Source: Boesenbergia rotunda (taxonomy: Eukaryota; Streptophyta; Magnoliopsida; Zingiberales; Zingiberaceae). From it: DNA of 64,000 nt. The notes beneath the pieces are model-generated. The model was not told the origin of the DNA and did not search any database. It worked only from the letters and a program-made list of their open reading frames with translations. Positions 46,731 through 59,100 of this stretch are shown piece by piece. Position numbers and translations under genes: made by a program. The stretch lies in NCBI GenBank assembly GCA_024364735.1, contig JAGFNQ010000853.1, forward strand, positions 124,001 through 188,000, read 5' to 3'. Position 1 is the first letter of the stretch; every line of letters begins with the position of its first letter.

Positions 46731-46805
46731 CTTATATCAGTTTGCATCCTCCCCGGCGGCAACCCAACCGACTCACAATCATAAAATGATATTTTGCAAA
46801 CTAAT

Positions 46806-48286
46806 ATGGCCTTGATTAACGATGTTCCGACCATCGTTCCACATGGAGAGAAGCCGGAGAAGTTTAACTGAGCCGACTTCAAACGATGGCAGCAGAAGAT
46901 ATTGTTCTATCTGACAACGCTAAACCTCGTACAATTTTTTCGTGAAGACCCACCAGCCACTACAGAAAGTGATTCCAACGGCAAGGCTGCATGCGATGCG
47001 TGGTCACAAGGAGATCTTCTGTGTCGCAACTACATTCTCAACGCATTAGACAACACATTGTATAATGTTTATAGTCCGATGGAGACGACAAAATCTCTGT
47101 GGAAATCACTAGAAAAGAAATACTAAACCAAAAGTGCCAGATTGAAGAAATTCATCGTCGTTCGATTTCTGGATTTCAAGATGGTGGATTCCAATAGCGT
47201 GACATCTCATGTCTAAGATATGCAACTAATACTACATGATCTGGAAGTCGAAGGCATGAAGTTGAACGAGTTGTTCAAAGTAGCCGCGGTAATCGAGAAA
47301 CTCCCTCCGTCATAGAAGGATTTAAAAAATTATCTCAAGCACAAGCAAAAGGAGATGGGGCTTGAAGACCTAATCTTGAGGCTACGAATAGAGGAGGATA
47401 ATTGAAAGCTATCCGACTCCAGAGGAACGAAATAGGTTGTCGACGAGATGTCCAACCTAGTTGAGTTAAACGACAAGAAGCAGAAGCAATCCAAAAAGAA
47501 GACTCAAGGCAAGAAATTTAAGGGCTCGTGCTACAATTGCGGAAAGTCAGGACACATGTCCAAGGATTGTAGACGCCCAAAGAAACCAACCAAAAGTTAG
47601 ATGGATGATGCAAACCAGGTCACAACTTCTGATGACATAGAACTGGATCTCACTACGGTCGTGTTTGAAGCCAACACGGTGATGAACAACCTGAAGCAGT
47701 GGTGGATCAATACTGGAGCAACACATCACATCTGTTCTGATAAGATGATGTTCTTCAAGTATACTCCAATAAGTGGAAGAAAGCTCTATATGGGCAATTC
47801 CACTACATCGCCGATTGTCAGACTCAAAAAAGGTATTTTAAAGATGGCATATGGGAAGGAGTTAACACTCATTGATGTGCTCCACATTCCCGACATCAGG
47901 AAGAACCTAGTTTCTGGATTGGCACTTGTCAAGACCGACTTTAGACTAGTGTTCCAATCAGACAACTTTTTACTTACGAAAAATGGTGTCTTCGTAGGTA
48001 AGGAGTACTTAGAACAAAGTCTGTTCAAAATGGTTATAATGACTGTACACCATGAATTTGATGGTAATAAAATAAAAGCTTCCAGTTATGTTGTTGAATG
48101 TTTTAATTTATGGCATAATCGACATGGACATGTCAATAATAATACTCTGAAACGTCTCATCAAATTAAATTTATTATCAAATGTCAATGTTAATGAAAAG
48201 CGCAAATATGAAGCTTGTATGGAAGCAAAGATTGTTGGTGCAAAGAGCATCAATGATGAACAGTCATCCTCTAGGGTTTCGATATT
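46806..48286 (+). pseudogene. Copia element F: gag, protease and GAG-pre-integrase remnant
   Basis: Starts MALINDVPTIVPHGEKPEKF. UBN2-type gag follows (CRNYILNALDNTLYNVY, TTKSLWKSLEKKY), interrupted by stops. A perfect zinc knuckle CYNCGKSGHMSKDC lies at about 47531-47575. The protease core at 47703-47740 reads WWINTGATHHIC, with the catalytic Asp replaced by Asn. The best open stretch is 47601-48326 (241 codons), including LWHNRHGHVNNNTLKRL of the pre-integrase domain. At 48287 it is cut by the LTR of element G, so integrase, RT and RNase H are missing. Confidence 0.85.
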
Positions 48287-48407
48287 TGACAATATACTAA
48301 GGTTAGTCAAAGTGATCATGGGTTAAGCCAAATAGGACCTAATATTTGGTAGGATAAACCTAGGTTTGATCAAGTTTGATAAAGGGATAGCCAAACAGGA
48401 CCTGATG

Positions 48408-50783
48408 TGTAGCGACCCGCCTTCTCTACCTTAGACGGATCGTTACTTTATCTACTTCTTGACTCTAATGCACGACTAAGAATGCGGAACTTCTTTTTTT
48501 TTCTTTTAAATTCATCTAGGGATGATATTCTAACTCTAATAGTCATGCATGATACAATGACATACTTCCTTTCTCTAGAACTTCACTGCAATGGTACCAG
48601 TCGACTGCCATCTAACCAGTCGACTGGCCTCTTGGCAGTCGACTGATGCATCGAACAGAAGCTGCCGTTCGATAGGGCAGTCGACTGATACTGAACCAGT
48701 CGACTGGCACGCCTGAAAATCTGAAATTCAGATTCGAAACCTTGCCTCAATGGTCCACCAAACTTATAGTTTCAAGCCATACAAAGACACAACACCATTT
48801 CTATACTCTATACTAGTTTCCTAAACATTTTAGCCAATCAAAACAACTTCATAAACTCGAAATTAGAACTTTTGCGGAAGAAATTAAGTTATGAAAATCT
48901 ATATGAACTTTAAACTAGAGTTTTGTACCAAACTTAACTCCTATGCATTCATAATACCAAAACACATGTTCTACACCTTACTAAAGCATTTTGGAATGTA
49001 ATGCAACTTTTCTAGGCATATTTATAGCAATAAAAACTTGATTCAAAGGGAAACTCACAATATCTTGGCACATGCATCAAATAGCTCCATCAAGTATCAA
49101 TATTCAAAACTACTCACACTTATACTCATCCAATGCAATCATAAGGATATGTATGCTAAATAAAATGACATGGAATCTTTACTCATGGTTTTAGGATATG
49201 CAAAATATCTAAAACGCAAATACTTGGATAAATACTATATGATCTAACTTAAACTAAGACTTTATAATAAATGCACTTTAAGTCCTTCATTCATCTTGTC
49301 CCAAGGACCTCTCCAAGGTCAGCCACCACACACACGTCACTCAGCACCGCCTTGTCGCCTTCCTTCAGAATTGCTTGCCTTTACCTTTACCTGCAGCAAG
49401 AGGAAATGCAACTAATAAGCAAAAAGCTTAGTAAGTACTATCTAGCTCACAAAATCTCGAAAATGTGCAAACATGCTTTTTAAACAATGTGAAATCACAT
49501 GAGATACTTTTATGCTTAAAAGAAAACTAAACCATGTATACTCAAGCATTAATAAGTCTCAACTTACTTGTTCTTGGTTTAACTTGAACTTTAGCAATTC
49601 TTTAACTTTAAATCTTCCTTTAACTTTTAGAAAACTTCTTTAAACTTTAGAAAACTTTGCTAAAGCATATACTTGAAAATAATAACTCACTTGGATCCAC
49701 TTAAGACGTAAGTACCATCTTATGCGCGTTCCCTAAAAGGTTGGGGTAGCGAGCCACCAATCCTAATAGAGCAGACCTTGGTCTACCAGGGCCACGACCT
49801 TGGAATTGGACACCTGGATTTCTTTAACGACGCCCTTGGATGCCGGGTACTGGCCTTAGAAAATAAAATACTTACTTTTTTTCTTATCTTGAATGCCTTG
49901 GCATTTTAACGAGCACCTTGTGTGCCCAAATCCCTAAGTCTTGACTTTTGGGGATTTCTTAAGGCCTTGGCCTTTTCTTTTCTTATCTTTATCTTCTCTT
50001 TTCTTTTCTCATAACTTTTCTTAGACCCTAACCTCATATAGGGTACTTAATTATACTTATACAAGCATGGATTAAACTAGAGTTACATGCAAAATCATAA
50101 ACTCAAGGAAAATTGCACTTTTAACTTTCTAACGGGAAAAACTTGCGGAAAAACCGCCTCTTACTGCAGGTGAACAGTACTTACCTTGATTTCCTTGAAC
50201 TTACAACCGAAATTGACTTCTAGGGCTTGACAGAAACTTGAGATCTCGACAAACCGTTCGTGCCTACGCGTTCTTCTCGTCGAGACGAACGAAACGCTCT
50301 GCCCTCCTTGCTTCTTCCTTGGCCGGCACCCCCTTAGAAGAGGAGAGGGGGTCTTGGTGTGGTTGGCGTGCGCACAAGAGAGGGGAGGGGGGGGGGGGGG
50401 GTCGGCGGATGGTGAGGAGGAGAAGTTGCCGAACCAAAATAAAAACCCCACTTAAGTTCTTCTATTTATACCAAGGGGTATTTCGGTTCAACTTATAACT
50501 TAACTTAATATCTCTCTATTTTCTTTCAGCACACCCCTGCTGGGGCTCCTGGTTAACCCGACCAACTTAAGTCGTTGATCCCACGGGAGGTCTCGGGTTC
50601 AAAACTCATCTAGGCAACTTTTTGCCGAAAACTCTATTTCTTTTAATAAAAATACTAAGCAGACTCGGAAAATTCCCAAAAAATATTCTAAAAATTCCTA
50701 AAAATATCTAGAATATTTCTAAAATATTTCTAACTAATTTCAAGGACTTTAAGGACTTAAAGTGGAAATTTTGGGGCGTTACA
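48408..50783 (-). mobile_element. Solo LTR J (2376 bp)
   Basis: TGTAGCGACCC...GGGGCGTTACA, flanked on both sides by TGATG (48403-48407 and 50784-50788), a clean 5-bp target duplication. On the minus strand it starts TGTAACGCCCC and has a TATAAATAG box at about 50463, followed by a GC-rich leader with a run of 15 C. There is no internal region, so it arose by LTR-LTR recombination. Five CAGTCGACTG palindromes lie at 48598-48706. It interrupts the LTR of element G. Confidence 0.9.
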
Positions 50784-52353
50784 TGATGCTTGGCAGAACT
50801 ATAAGTGACAATATACTTAGGTTTAGTCAAAGTGATCAAGGGTTAAGCCAAACATGACTTGATATTTGGTAGGGTAAACCCAAGTTTGATCAGATTGACA
50901 AAGGGATAGCCAAACAGGATCTGATGTTTAGCAGAGTGAATAGTACCCAGGGTTGGTCAGGTTGACTAAGGTATTAAACCAAACTGGACTTGAGGTTTGG
51001 TATACTTACCTGAAGGTTGGAAGAAGTCTAGTCATGATTAAGATGACTAGAAAAGAAGTGATTATGGTGGAAGAAATCCTAGTAAGTAAAGCTAGGTGGA
51101 AGAAATCCTAGTGAGTGAAGCTAGGTCAACGAAGTCTTGGTGAGTGAAGCTAGGCACGAAGTCTTGGTCCAAGGTATTGAGCACGAAGTCCTGGTCGGGG
51201 ATCGAGCAATGGAGTCTTAGACGAGCGAGGACACGGACAGATGTAGAGACGGGTCAAGGTCGGATGTCTCGAGATCCGGGAGTCTCGGAGGCCGAGCACG
51301 AATTCCTGGTCGAGGATCGGGCAAAAGACTTAGCCGAGCGGGGATCACGGACAGAAGTAGAGACGGGTCAAGGTCAGACGTCTCGAGATCCGGGTTCTCG
51401 GAGGCTGAGTGAAAGTCCAACCGGAGGTCCCAGTTGGCAAAAGATAATTTCTCCAGGGTGGAGTAGGTGAGGATGCGCTCCTCGGGAAAGAAAACATTAG
51501 GCGTCGGTTCGACCTAGGGTTTTGGGTGAAATCCAAAGTCAGAACCAATAAATCAAGGATTATGATTATGTGTTTTTTCTTGTGTTTGTTGTCTTGCAAG
51601 TACCTGGAGTTGGAGGCAAGATAGGAGAGTAAACGTAGGAAAAATGTGACCTGGGAAAAGGCTTCCTGGGCGCCTGACTTGAATCAGGTGCCCAGTAAAA
51701 CTTTTCCCAGGCGCCTAGGAGCTTTCGAGGTGCCTGAGTGCTTCCTAGGTGCCTGGGAAGGTAGCTTTTATCCCTCCGCGAATTTGCTGCTACGGATAAC
51801 TTTTTTACCACACGTGGCAGGTGCCCAAGAGCCCTGAGGCGCCCGAGAACGCAGTATATGAAGAGGTTCGACCCCTCATCTCAAGAATTCAAGTTTTACA
51901 TCTGCTAAGTCATTTTATGCGAAGCAAAAGCGCTCAAGTTGAAGCTCTGTGACCAAGGATGCTCCAGGAGGAAGTGCGCTGCACTTCGGACTTCTGGATT
52001 GGTCAGATCTTCATTTTCCGTTGGTTTGCTTTTTAGTTTACAAATATGTACTTATTTATTATCATTTTCTTTGTTTGTACTTAAACTGTAAGATGGGTTT
52101 CTCCGCCTCCGGAAAGTCCGGAAAGGAGACGACTAGTGGACTCACGCTGAGTACTTAGGCCTTGGATGTACTGACCTGGGGGGTTGGGAACTAAATAAAT
52201 CCTGTGAGTCTTTCTGTTGTCTTTCTTTTTATTTTATTTTATATTTCCGTTGCGTACTAACTCTGATAGAAAGTCGAACGAACGACGAAGTTTTCCGACG
52301 TAAGATCGAGTCGATATTCATCCCCCCCTCTATCGACCAACACCGATCCTACA
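50784..52353 (+). repeat. 5' LTR of element G, main part
   Basis: Repeats the 140-bp unit already begun at 48287 (ACAATATACTTAGGTTTAGTCAA-like start at 50808). It then has three to four copies of a 35-bp AAATCCTAGTGAGTGAAGC unit (51060-51150) and a tandem duplication of about 115 bp (51177-51293, 51294-51406). GGCGCC-type palindromes lie at 51665-51850, with TATATGAAGAGG (about 51855) as the promoter. Confidence 0.8.
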
Positions 52354-52454
52354 AGTGGTATCAGAGCAGGTAGCTCTTCACCGGACTAATAGCCGAAGGA
52401 CCAACAACGCCAGGAATTGAGGGGGAGCAAGGGTGAATAATGGTAAAATTTTAA

Positions 52455-52670
52455 TTATGTCAAATTTTAAATTTCATATTATTTATTTTAAGTGTCGGGA
52501 GAGAGGACACTATAAAAACCAGTGTCCTACTCGTAAGATTCGAACGTCACCACTGGCGGTAACAGAGGTACCAGCGCCAGGAGTCTGAAGGGACAAGAGT
52601 CACATCCGGTGTTTCAAGTACCATAAGATGGGACATTACAAAAACCAATGCCCAGACTGGAAAATGGCCC
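52455..52670 (+). pseudogene. Element G gag end with two damaged zinc knuckles
   Basis: The reading gives YFKCRERGHYKNQCP (about 52485-52527) and CFKYHKMGHYKNQCP (about 52609-52653). Each CCHC knuckle has lost one cysteine to tyrosine. A stop separates them. The frame continues into the MITE at 52724. Confidence 0.75.
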
Positions 52671-52723
52671 GATTCACAATGTCGAAAAATGCCACAAAGG
52701 AAATGAAGGTATGGAAAATTAAT

Positions 52724-52940
52724 GGGGTGTTTGGTTTGCTCCATTTTCTATTTTTATTTTCCAAAAAACCACATTTTCTCATTTTCTGGAAAATGACATT
52801 CTTTCATTCTCTAGTGTTCCAAAAAATGCTACATCTTTTTCTGGAAAACAAGGCTGGAAAATGCAAACCAAATACGTTTTCCAGAAAATTGCATTTTCTA
52901 TAGAAAATGAAAATGAAAAACACGCCTACCAAACGCCCCC
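52724..52940. mobile_element. MITE with GGGGTGTTTGG ends
   Basis: 217 bp with inverted ends GGGGTGTTTGGTTTG and CTACCAAACGCCCCC, flanked by TAAT on both sides (52720-52723 and 52941-52944). The internal GGAAAATG/CATTTTCC motifs are also palindromic. It was inserted into element G gag sequence. Confidence 0.88.
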
Positions 52941-53724
52941 TAATTTTTACAAAGTTGTTTTTCAAAGTCCTGCAAAATTAGATAATTCGTCTGTTAAGTT
53001 AGATAATTCTTATGATCTTCCTGTTAAGATAGATTATTTACATAAGAAATTAAATATATTGCATGATAAATTATCAAACATTGATAATATTAAAATATCA
53101 AATATTAATTCCTTAATCATTAATATTAATGCTACAACTTGTGAAATTAATTCCAATACTTTAATTAATAATATTCCTGATAATATTGAAATCTTAATTA
53201 ATAATATTTCTATTAATTATGATAATTCTAAGGATAATGATATTGCTGATAATTCTAATATTTTAGAAGATAATATTGATGATATTTCTCAAACTATTTC
53301 TGAAGATAATATTGATGATGTTGATAATATTGATAATAATACTCAATCTATTTCTGAAGATAATGGTGAGGATAATAGTCAATCCTTAGTTAATTCTACC
53401 GATTTTGAATATAGTGCTACAACTTTAATTAATAATCTTGAAAATTATTCTACCAATTATGAAGATAATAATATAATTTTAATTAATAATTCTGAATATA
53501 ACTCTGAATATGATGATGATGATGAAGATGAAGATGAAGATGAAGAGGAATTCATTAAAATTAAAGCTATGTTTAATAGGGCTTACAAAAAATCAAATAA
53601 AACAGAAGTATTAAACAAAATTAAAATCTTAAATTCAAAAGAAATATTAGATGAGTCAGAAATTATTGAATTAATGGAAATGATACAACTAGACACAAAA
53701 TTCTTAACAACTTTAATAACTTAA
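52861..53724 (+). CDS. Asn/Ile/Asp-rich ORF of 287 codons, dubious
   Basis: Open from an ATG inside the MITE (52861), through its edge at 52940, to TAA at 53722-53724. Apart from the 27 or so MITE-encoded residues, it is extremely rich in Asn, Ile and Asp, with SEDN repeats and a run of 12 acidic residues (DDDDEDEDEDEE, around residue 220). It ends in a Lys-rich, possibly helical segment. It may be the remains of a gag spacer of element G or merely an open reading of AT-rich repeat DNA. I recognise no domain and would not claim that it is expressed. Confidence 0.35.
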   Translation: MQTKYVFQKIAFSIENENEKHAYQTPPNFYKVVFQSPAKLDNSSVKLDNSYDLPVKIDYLHKKLNILHDKLSNIDNIKISNINSLIININATTCEINSNTLINNIPDNIEILINNISINYDNSKDNDIADNSNILEDNIDDISQTISEDNIDDVDNIDNNTQSISEDNGEDNSQSLVNSTDFEYSATTLINNLENYSTNYEDNNIILINNSEYNSEYDDDDEDEDEDEEEFIKIKAMFNRAYKKSNKTEVLNKIKILNSKEILDESEIIELMEMIQLDTKFLTTLIT

Positions 53725-54300
53725 ATTAATTCTTAATCATTAATTCTTAACAATTTAAACCATAATAATTTAAACTCTAATTAATTCTTAATAATTTAAA
53801 CTCTAATTAATTCTTAATAATTTAAACTCTAATTCTTAATAATTTAAACTATAATTAATTCTTAATAATTAAAACTTAATTAATTCTTAATAATTTAAAT
53901 CTTAATTAATTCTTAATAATTTAAACCTTAATTAATTCTTAATAATCTAAACCTTAATTAATACTTAATAATTTAAATTCTAATTAATTCTTAATAATTT
54001 AAACTTTAATTATTTCTTAATAATTTAAACTTTAATTATTTCTTAATAATTTAAACTTTAATTAATACTTAATAATTTAAACTTTAATTAATTCTTAATA
54101 ATTTAAAACCTTAATTAATTCTTCATAATTAAAATCTTAATTAATTCTTAATAATTTAAACTTTAATTAATTCTTAATAAATCGTAATTAATTCTTAATA
54201 ATTTAAACTTTAATTAATTCTTAACTAATTAGCCCTTAATTAATTCTTAACTAATTAATCTTTAATTAATTCTACAACTTAAATTTTTATTAATTATTAA
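53725..54300. repeat. 26-bp AT-rich minisatellite, about 22 copies
   Basis: Head-to-tail copies of TTAATAATTTAAACTCTAATTAATTC with single-base changes and occasional deletions. Almost no G occurs. It follows directly on the stop codon of the Asn-rich ORF. Short hairpins (54447-54468; 54489-54511) lie just beyond it. Confidence 0.92.
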
Positions 54301-54843
54301 TCTTAATTAATCAACAATTCAACTTTAATTACAAATTCAATTCTTAATTCAACAAAATCCACGTACTAAATTCCAATAAATTATCTTCAGAAATGAAACT
54401 AAATAAAATCCTACCCAACTGAAACAATCAACTTAATAATAATAAATATGTCAAAGTGGGTTGACATATTCGCGAATTCACACGTTCTGTATCAAATCAA
54501 GAATTTGATACATTATTAGAAACCTAATAAAAATGATTTGACTTGATTGATACATGCATATCTGCCATGCTCATGCATCTGTCTATTTTTCAATATATAT
54601 CTTCCATGTCATTCATGTTTACTTTACTGCTCAACTTAGAATGGCTAGATAGGAAAAAGATTGATTGATTCTTGCCCAACATAGTACCAGGGTGGGGCGA
54701 GATAATAGTACGTTAGGAAAGCTTGGTCTAGGAAGTCAGGAAGGGTAAGTAGTACCCGACCTGGTCAACTTAGCTAAGTGGAACTAGTCGAAGCTACCTC
54801 GCCACATCCTAGACTAGTTAGACCAAAATTTTCAAAATAGTAA

Positions 54844-55584
54844 TGATGGGGTTGAGCACCCCGTGGCTGACACGTGGACTGAAGAAGCTATGTGGCAAGA
54901 TCTACCGAGTCTGGACAACTCTCTTTTTCGTGACCCCCGAGGCCCCCTCGGGAAGGCCGGATTCCCGAGGCCACCTCGGGCAGGATACTCTGGAGACCGA
55001 CCCGGGAGGACACACGCCCAGGATCACCCCGGGAGGTCAGGTCCCCGAGATCACCTCGGGAAGGTAAACGCTCGGGACCCCCTGGGCCAGAAGACCCCGA
55101 GATCACCTTAGGGTAGCGAAGCCCAAGGAGCACTCGACCTCATGTAATGGTCCCCCTTTGTTCGGATCTACGGATAATCATCCCCAATTATTATGGGATA
55201 ATTATGACCCATAATTACCGCAACGGTCCGGATTTAATGGCTGCGTGGACTGTTGTAAGAGTTATCCCGTAACCGACAATTGGGGGGCGGGGAGAAGATC
55301 GTGGAGACACGTATGACTACCGCCTCAGGTATAAAAAGTACTCCAACCCCTCCGGTAAAGGGGTTACGCACACTCTAACTTACGCATTTTTTCGTTGCTT
55401 CCTTCCATCTCCTAAGACTGAGGCACTGACTTGAGCATCAGAGTGGGCTCCGCCGGACAACCTCCGGCGTGCTCCTATTAACCCTCGTGTTAATCTCGCA
55501 AGACAGAGGCTTCTCCTCTCTCATCGTCATCCTAGTGGGCCGAAGTCCGGTGACTAGCTGTCGACGTTGATTTCTTCCGGAACA
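54844..55584 (+). mobile_element. Solo LTR H (741 bp, gypsy-like)
   Basis: TGATGGGGTTGAG...CTTCCGGAACA, flanked by AGTAA on both sides (54839-54843 and 55585-55589). GTATAAAAAGT at about 55330 is the promoter motif. Its U3 is GC-rich, with repeated CCCGAGATCACC/CCTCGGG motifs that create long spurious ORFs on both strands. There is no internal region. Confidence 0.9.
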
Positions 55585-56129
55585 AGTAAATTGAAAGTAT
55601 AATTTCTTTAAAAAGCTTTGACTAGGAAAGGGTTGAAGATCTAATAAGGCTACGACCAAAGAAGGCCTTTGTGTCTCGCCAATACCTGAAAGCCAATTAT
55701 TGAAATTTACTTTTAAACTACTAATTGTTAAACTTGAATCTAACTCAAGGTCAAGCAATCTATAAAATTAAAATTGAGAAAAATTATTCAAGGAACTCAT
55801 AACACCCATAAGACAACCATGCTTGCTTGTACTATAACACTTAGAATGGGTGAGATGATAAGGACTAATTAATTAACAAATGCCTTTGAAAATATTTTTA
55901 AAATCTTTAGGATATTTTCTTTAAAATCTATTTTCATAATAATGTTTAAACATAATAATATTTTAATGAATTTCATGCATGATTAGGTACTTACATATAA
56001 ATACATATTTCAAAAATTATATATCTTTTTGAAAGTTGTTTGACCTACACTTAGGCACAAACCTTCTAGGTCCGTACTAAAGTCCCTTAAGACATTTAGG
56101 TAGAGGTCTTTGTAGTTAACAAGGATAGT

Positions 56130-59100
56130 CAGAAGGTGTCAAGTTCAGGGGGAGCCGATATTTCTTTTGAAAAAAGTATTTTTCAATAATTATTTTTTTC
56201 AAAAATTTATATCTTTCAAAAAAAAAAATTTCCTCAAAAATTATTATGTCTTTCAAAATACTTTTCGAGTATTTGAAGTCTACTTCTTGTATGTCATCCT
56301 TCATGTATTCCTCAAAAATTAATTATACTTTTCGAGTATTTTCCTTAAAAAAATTTTCCATGCCATCCTTCGTGTATGCCTTTGAAGTCTACTTCTTTGA
56401 CTCACCCTTTGAAGTCCTCTTCCTTCGGCTCTCGTCCCTCGGATGCTTCACTCTATTATTCCTCATGTGTGGTTCACCAAGTCTTGCAAGACTCAAACAC
56501 ACACATCAAACCAACATGAACCTAATTTAATCATATTAACACACACATCAAAATTCATGATCTACCCAATCAAACTTGGGTTGATTGCACCAACAATCTC
56601 TCCCTTTTTGATGTGTGACAATATGTTTAAGTTAGGCACAAATATAGCAATTGAAAATTAGAAGCATAGTATACTAAAATGCATAAACATCCATCCTCCC
56701 CCTTAACCAATGTCTTATCACATGATTTTTAATTTTTGCACACACATGAAGAAATTAGTTAAATTCTAACTTAAACCCTTCAATTCTCCCTCTTTGACAC
56801 CATCAAAAAGATTATACTAAACAATGTTAACCTATGGTATCAAATAAGGATAAAGTTTCAAATTATGAAAATACAAAGAAATCAGAAAACTCGGGTACCA
56901 GTCGATTGGTATCAACGAAACTACCCTTCTGCCAAGAAACAGTAATATCAGTCGACTGACCTTTGGTACCAGTCGACTGATACATTTCTTATTCGAATTT
57001 CAATCTTTTGAGCTAAATTTCATAAATGCATAAGAAATTTTAAAAAATTCAAAAAATTATGAAATTTTACAAACATATTTCATTTGATATCCTCTAACAG
57101 GGAAAAATATGGTTTCATGAAAACTCAAAATATTTTTGAATTTTTAACCAAATCTCAAAAACTTTAAAAGTCTTCAATTTTGTATCAATATCAAGCCCTA
57201 GTTTTGAATCAAGCCCTAGTTTTGAACCCTTGTGTTTTTCAAATCTATGCCATAGTAAATAAAACACAAAAATATCTTTAAAACATTTGAAATGTTCAAC
57301 TATGATCTATGGGCAAGATGTCCATTAATTAAACATTTATTTTTTCCATAGTTGGTCTATTATTACTAAAGTGATATAATTCATAATCATCAAAATGCCA
57401 CAAGCATATGTAAATTATGAATATCATCCTAACATCTCATATACATAAATAAACACATAAATCAAGTCATTATGAGATGTACTAAGGTAATCCCTATTTA
57501 GCCCATGTTATCATGAATTTCTATTTGGGCTAAGTGCTCTCCCTCAAGGTCTCAAGTCAACCATTTTTCCAAAATTTAAATTTCAACAACATGATTGACT
57601 AAACCTAAATCCTCTAACCTTTGAGGATTGACTTTGGTACCCAATAGAAATGCTTTCTAATTGGGTTGACCAAGTACTCTTTAGGGATCCACTTCCTAGC
57701 TAGGATTTTTGCCTTAGATTGTCCTCTAGTAAGTATGTAATGATAAGATATTTCATTGCTAGATTTTCCAAAACCTAATCTCTCTTTCTTGAAACTTGTC
57801 CTTTAACTCTCAATGATTATGTCTAGGATTTTTGAGCCAATTTCAAATTTTCTAAGGGCTTTAGTAAGATTTTCTACCTCTTCCTTTAATTCTCTATTTT
57901 CGTCTTCTAAGCATAAATCATTTAAACTAGAAGAAGAAGAAGCATGCATATCATTCCTAATTGCCATGGATTCTAATTCTTTATTTAGCATGCAAATTTT
58001 ATTTTTCAAATATTTGATTTTCTTCCTAGATTTAAAAAGTCATCATTTGTGCTAGAAATTATCTTAACTAAAGTGGTAGTCGGTAGATTATATACCTCAC
58101 TTACCGAGACGTCCGAATCCGAAGTTGAGCCTCCCCCTTCACTTGAGCTCCCTTCATCTTCACTTGAGCTCTTCCCTTCTTCAATTTCGGATGATGTGGA
58201 GGCTATATCTTCAATTCTCATTAAAACAAAATGTGACACATGATGCTCCTCCTCCTTCGATGAAGATGACTCATCCACGTTGCTTTTAAACTTTGCACTT
58301 TCTTCCCCTTTTCTTTTGTTTTTTTCTTTTATTCTTTCTTCTTTCCTTCCTTTTACTTCAAAAGAGGGCATTCATCTCTCATATGTTCTTCTTCTTGACA
58401 ATTATAATATATGATCTTCCTTGTTCCACTTTTGCTCCTTGAACTTTTCCTACCATATGACTTGTTAGTTGAAAAATGCTTAAAAGCTTTCCTCATTTTT
58501 CTTACCATATAAGCTTCTGCATCACTATCCAAGGATGCACTTGATTCTTCCGAGTCGGATGAGGGAGCCTTCTTCTTTTTACCTTTTCCCTTATTTGCCA
58601 CAAGGGCTATACTTTTTGGTTTGTAGTCATCTTCAATTGCTCCTCCAATCCGCATTCATGGAGCTCCATGGTTGAGAAAAATTCTTCTAGAGAGGTTTTC
58701 TCTAGATCCTTGGATATGTAATATGAGTCCACCATTGAGCTCCAATTTGATTTTCTTGGGAAGGCATTGATGGCTTTTATTAATATGTCTCGGTTTGAAA
58801 GTTGCTCTCCTACACTTGTTAGTCCATTAAGTATTTCCTTAATTCTAGCATGCAAATTTGATATCTTCTCCAATTTATCAAGCTTGATGTTGTTGAGTTG
58901 AGATCGGAGAAGATCTCTCTTTGTCAATTTTGCCTCCGAAGTGCCTTCATGAAGCTCTACTAGTTTACCCCACAAATCCTTGGCACTTGAGTAACTCCCA
59001 ATTTTTGTTACTTCTTGTTGAGGAAGCACACTTAATAAATGATGCAAGACTTTTGAATTTACTAGATAGTCATCTCTTTTCTTCTTGCTCCATCTTATCT

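Larger units (their letters stand above)
48287..56130 (+). mobile_element. Copia-type element G (5' LTR and gag region), multiply interrupted
   Basis: The LTR starts TGACAATATACT at 48287, is split by solo LTR J (48408-50783) and ends CGATCCTACA at 52353. It is followed by a perfect TGGTATCAGAGC primer site (52356). Gag zinc-knuckle remnants follow at 52480-52655. A MITE, an Asn-rich ORF, a minisatellite and solo LTR H interrupt the rest. At 54640-54838 and 55590-55760 gag-spacer-like reading resumes (TRVGRDNSTLGKLGLGSQ). No pol domain or 3' LTR is recognised. The right boundary with element E is uncertain. Confidence 0.65.

Noticed and set aside
50540..50620. tRNA-like stretch (GGGTTCAAAACTC B box after CACGGGAGGTCTC)
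   Set aside because: No matching acceptor stem or acceptable A box. It lies inside solo LTR J, so it is not called a tRNA gene.
54843..55133. ORFs of 74-82 codons on both strands in solo LTR H
   Set aside because: They come from GC-rich CCCGAG-type repeats of the LTR. The LTR boundaries and AGTAA duplication explain the region.
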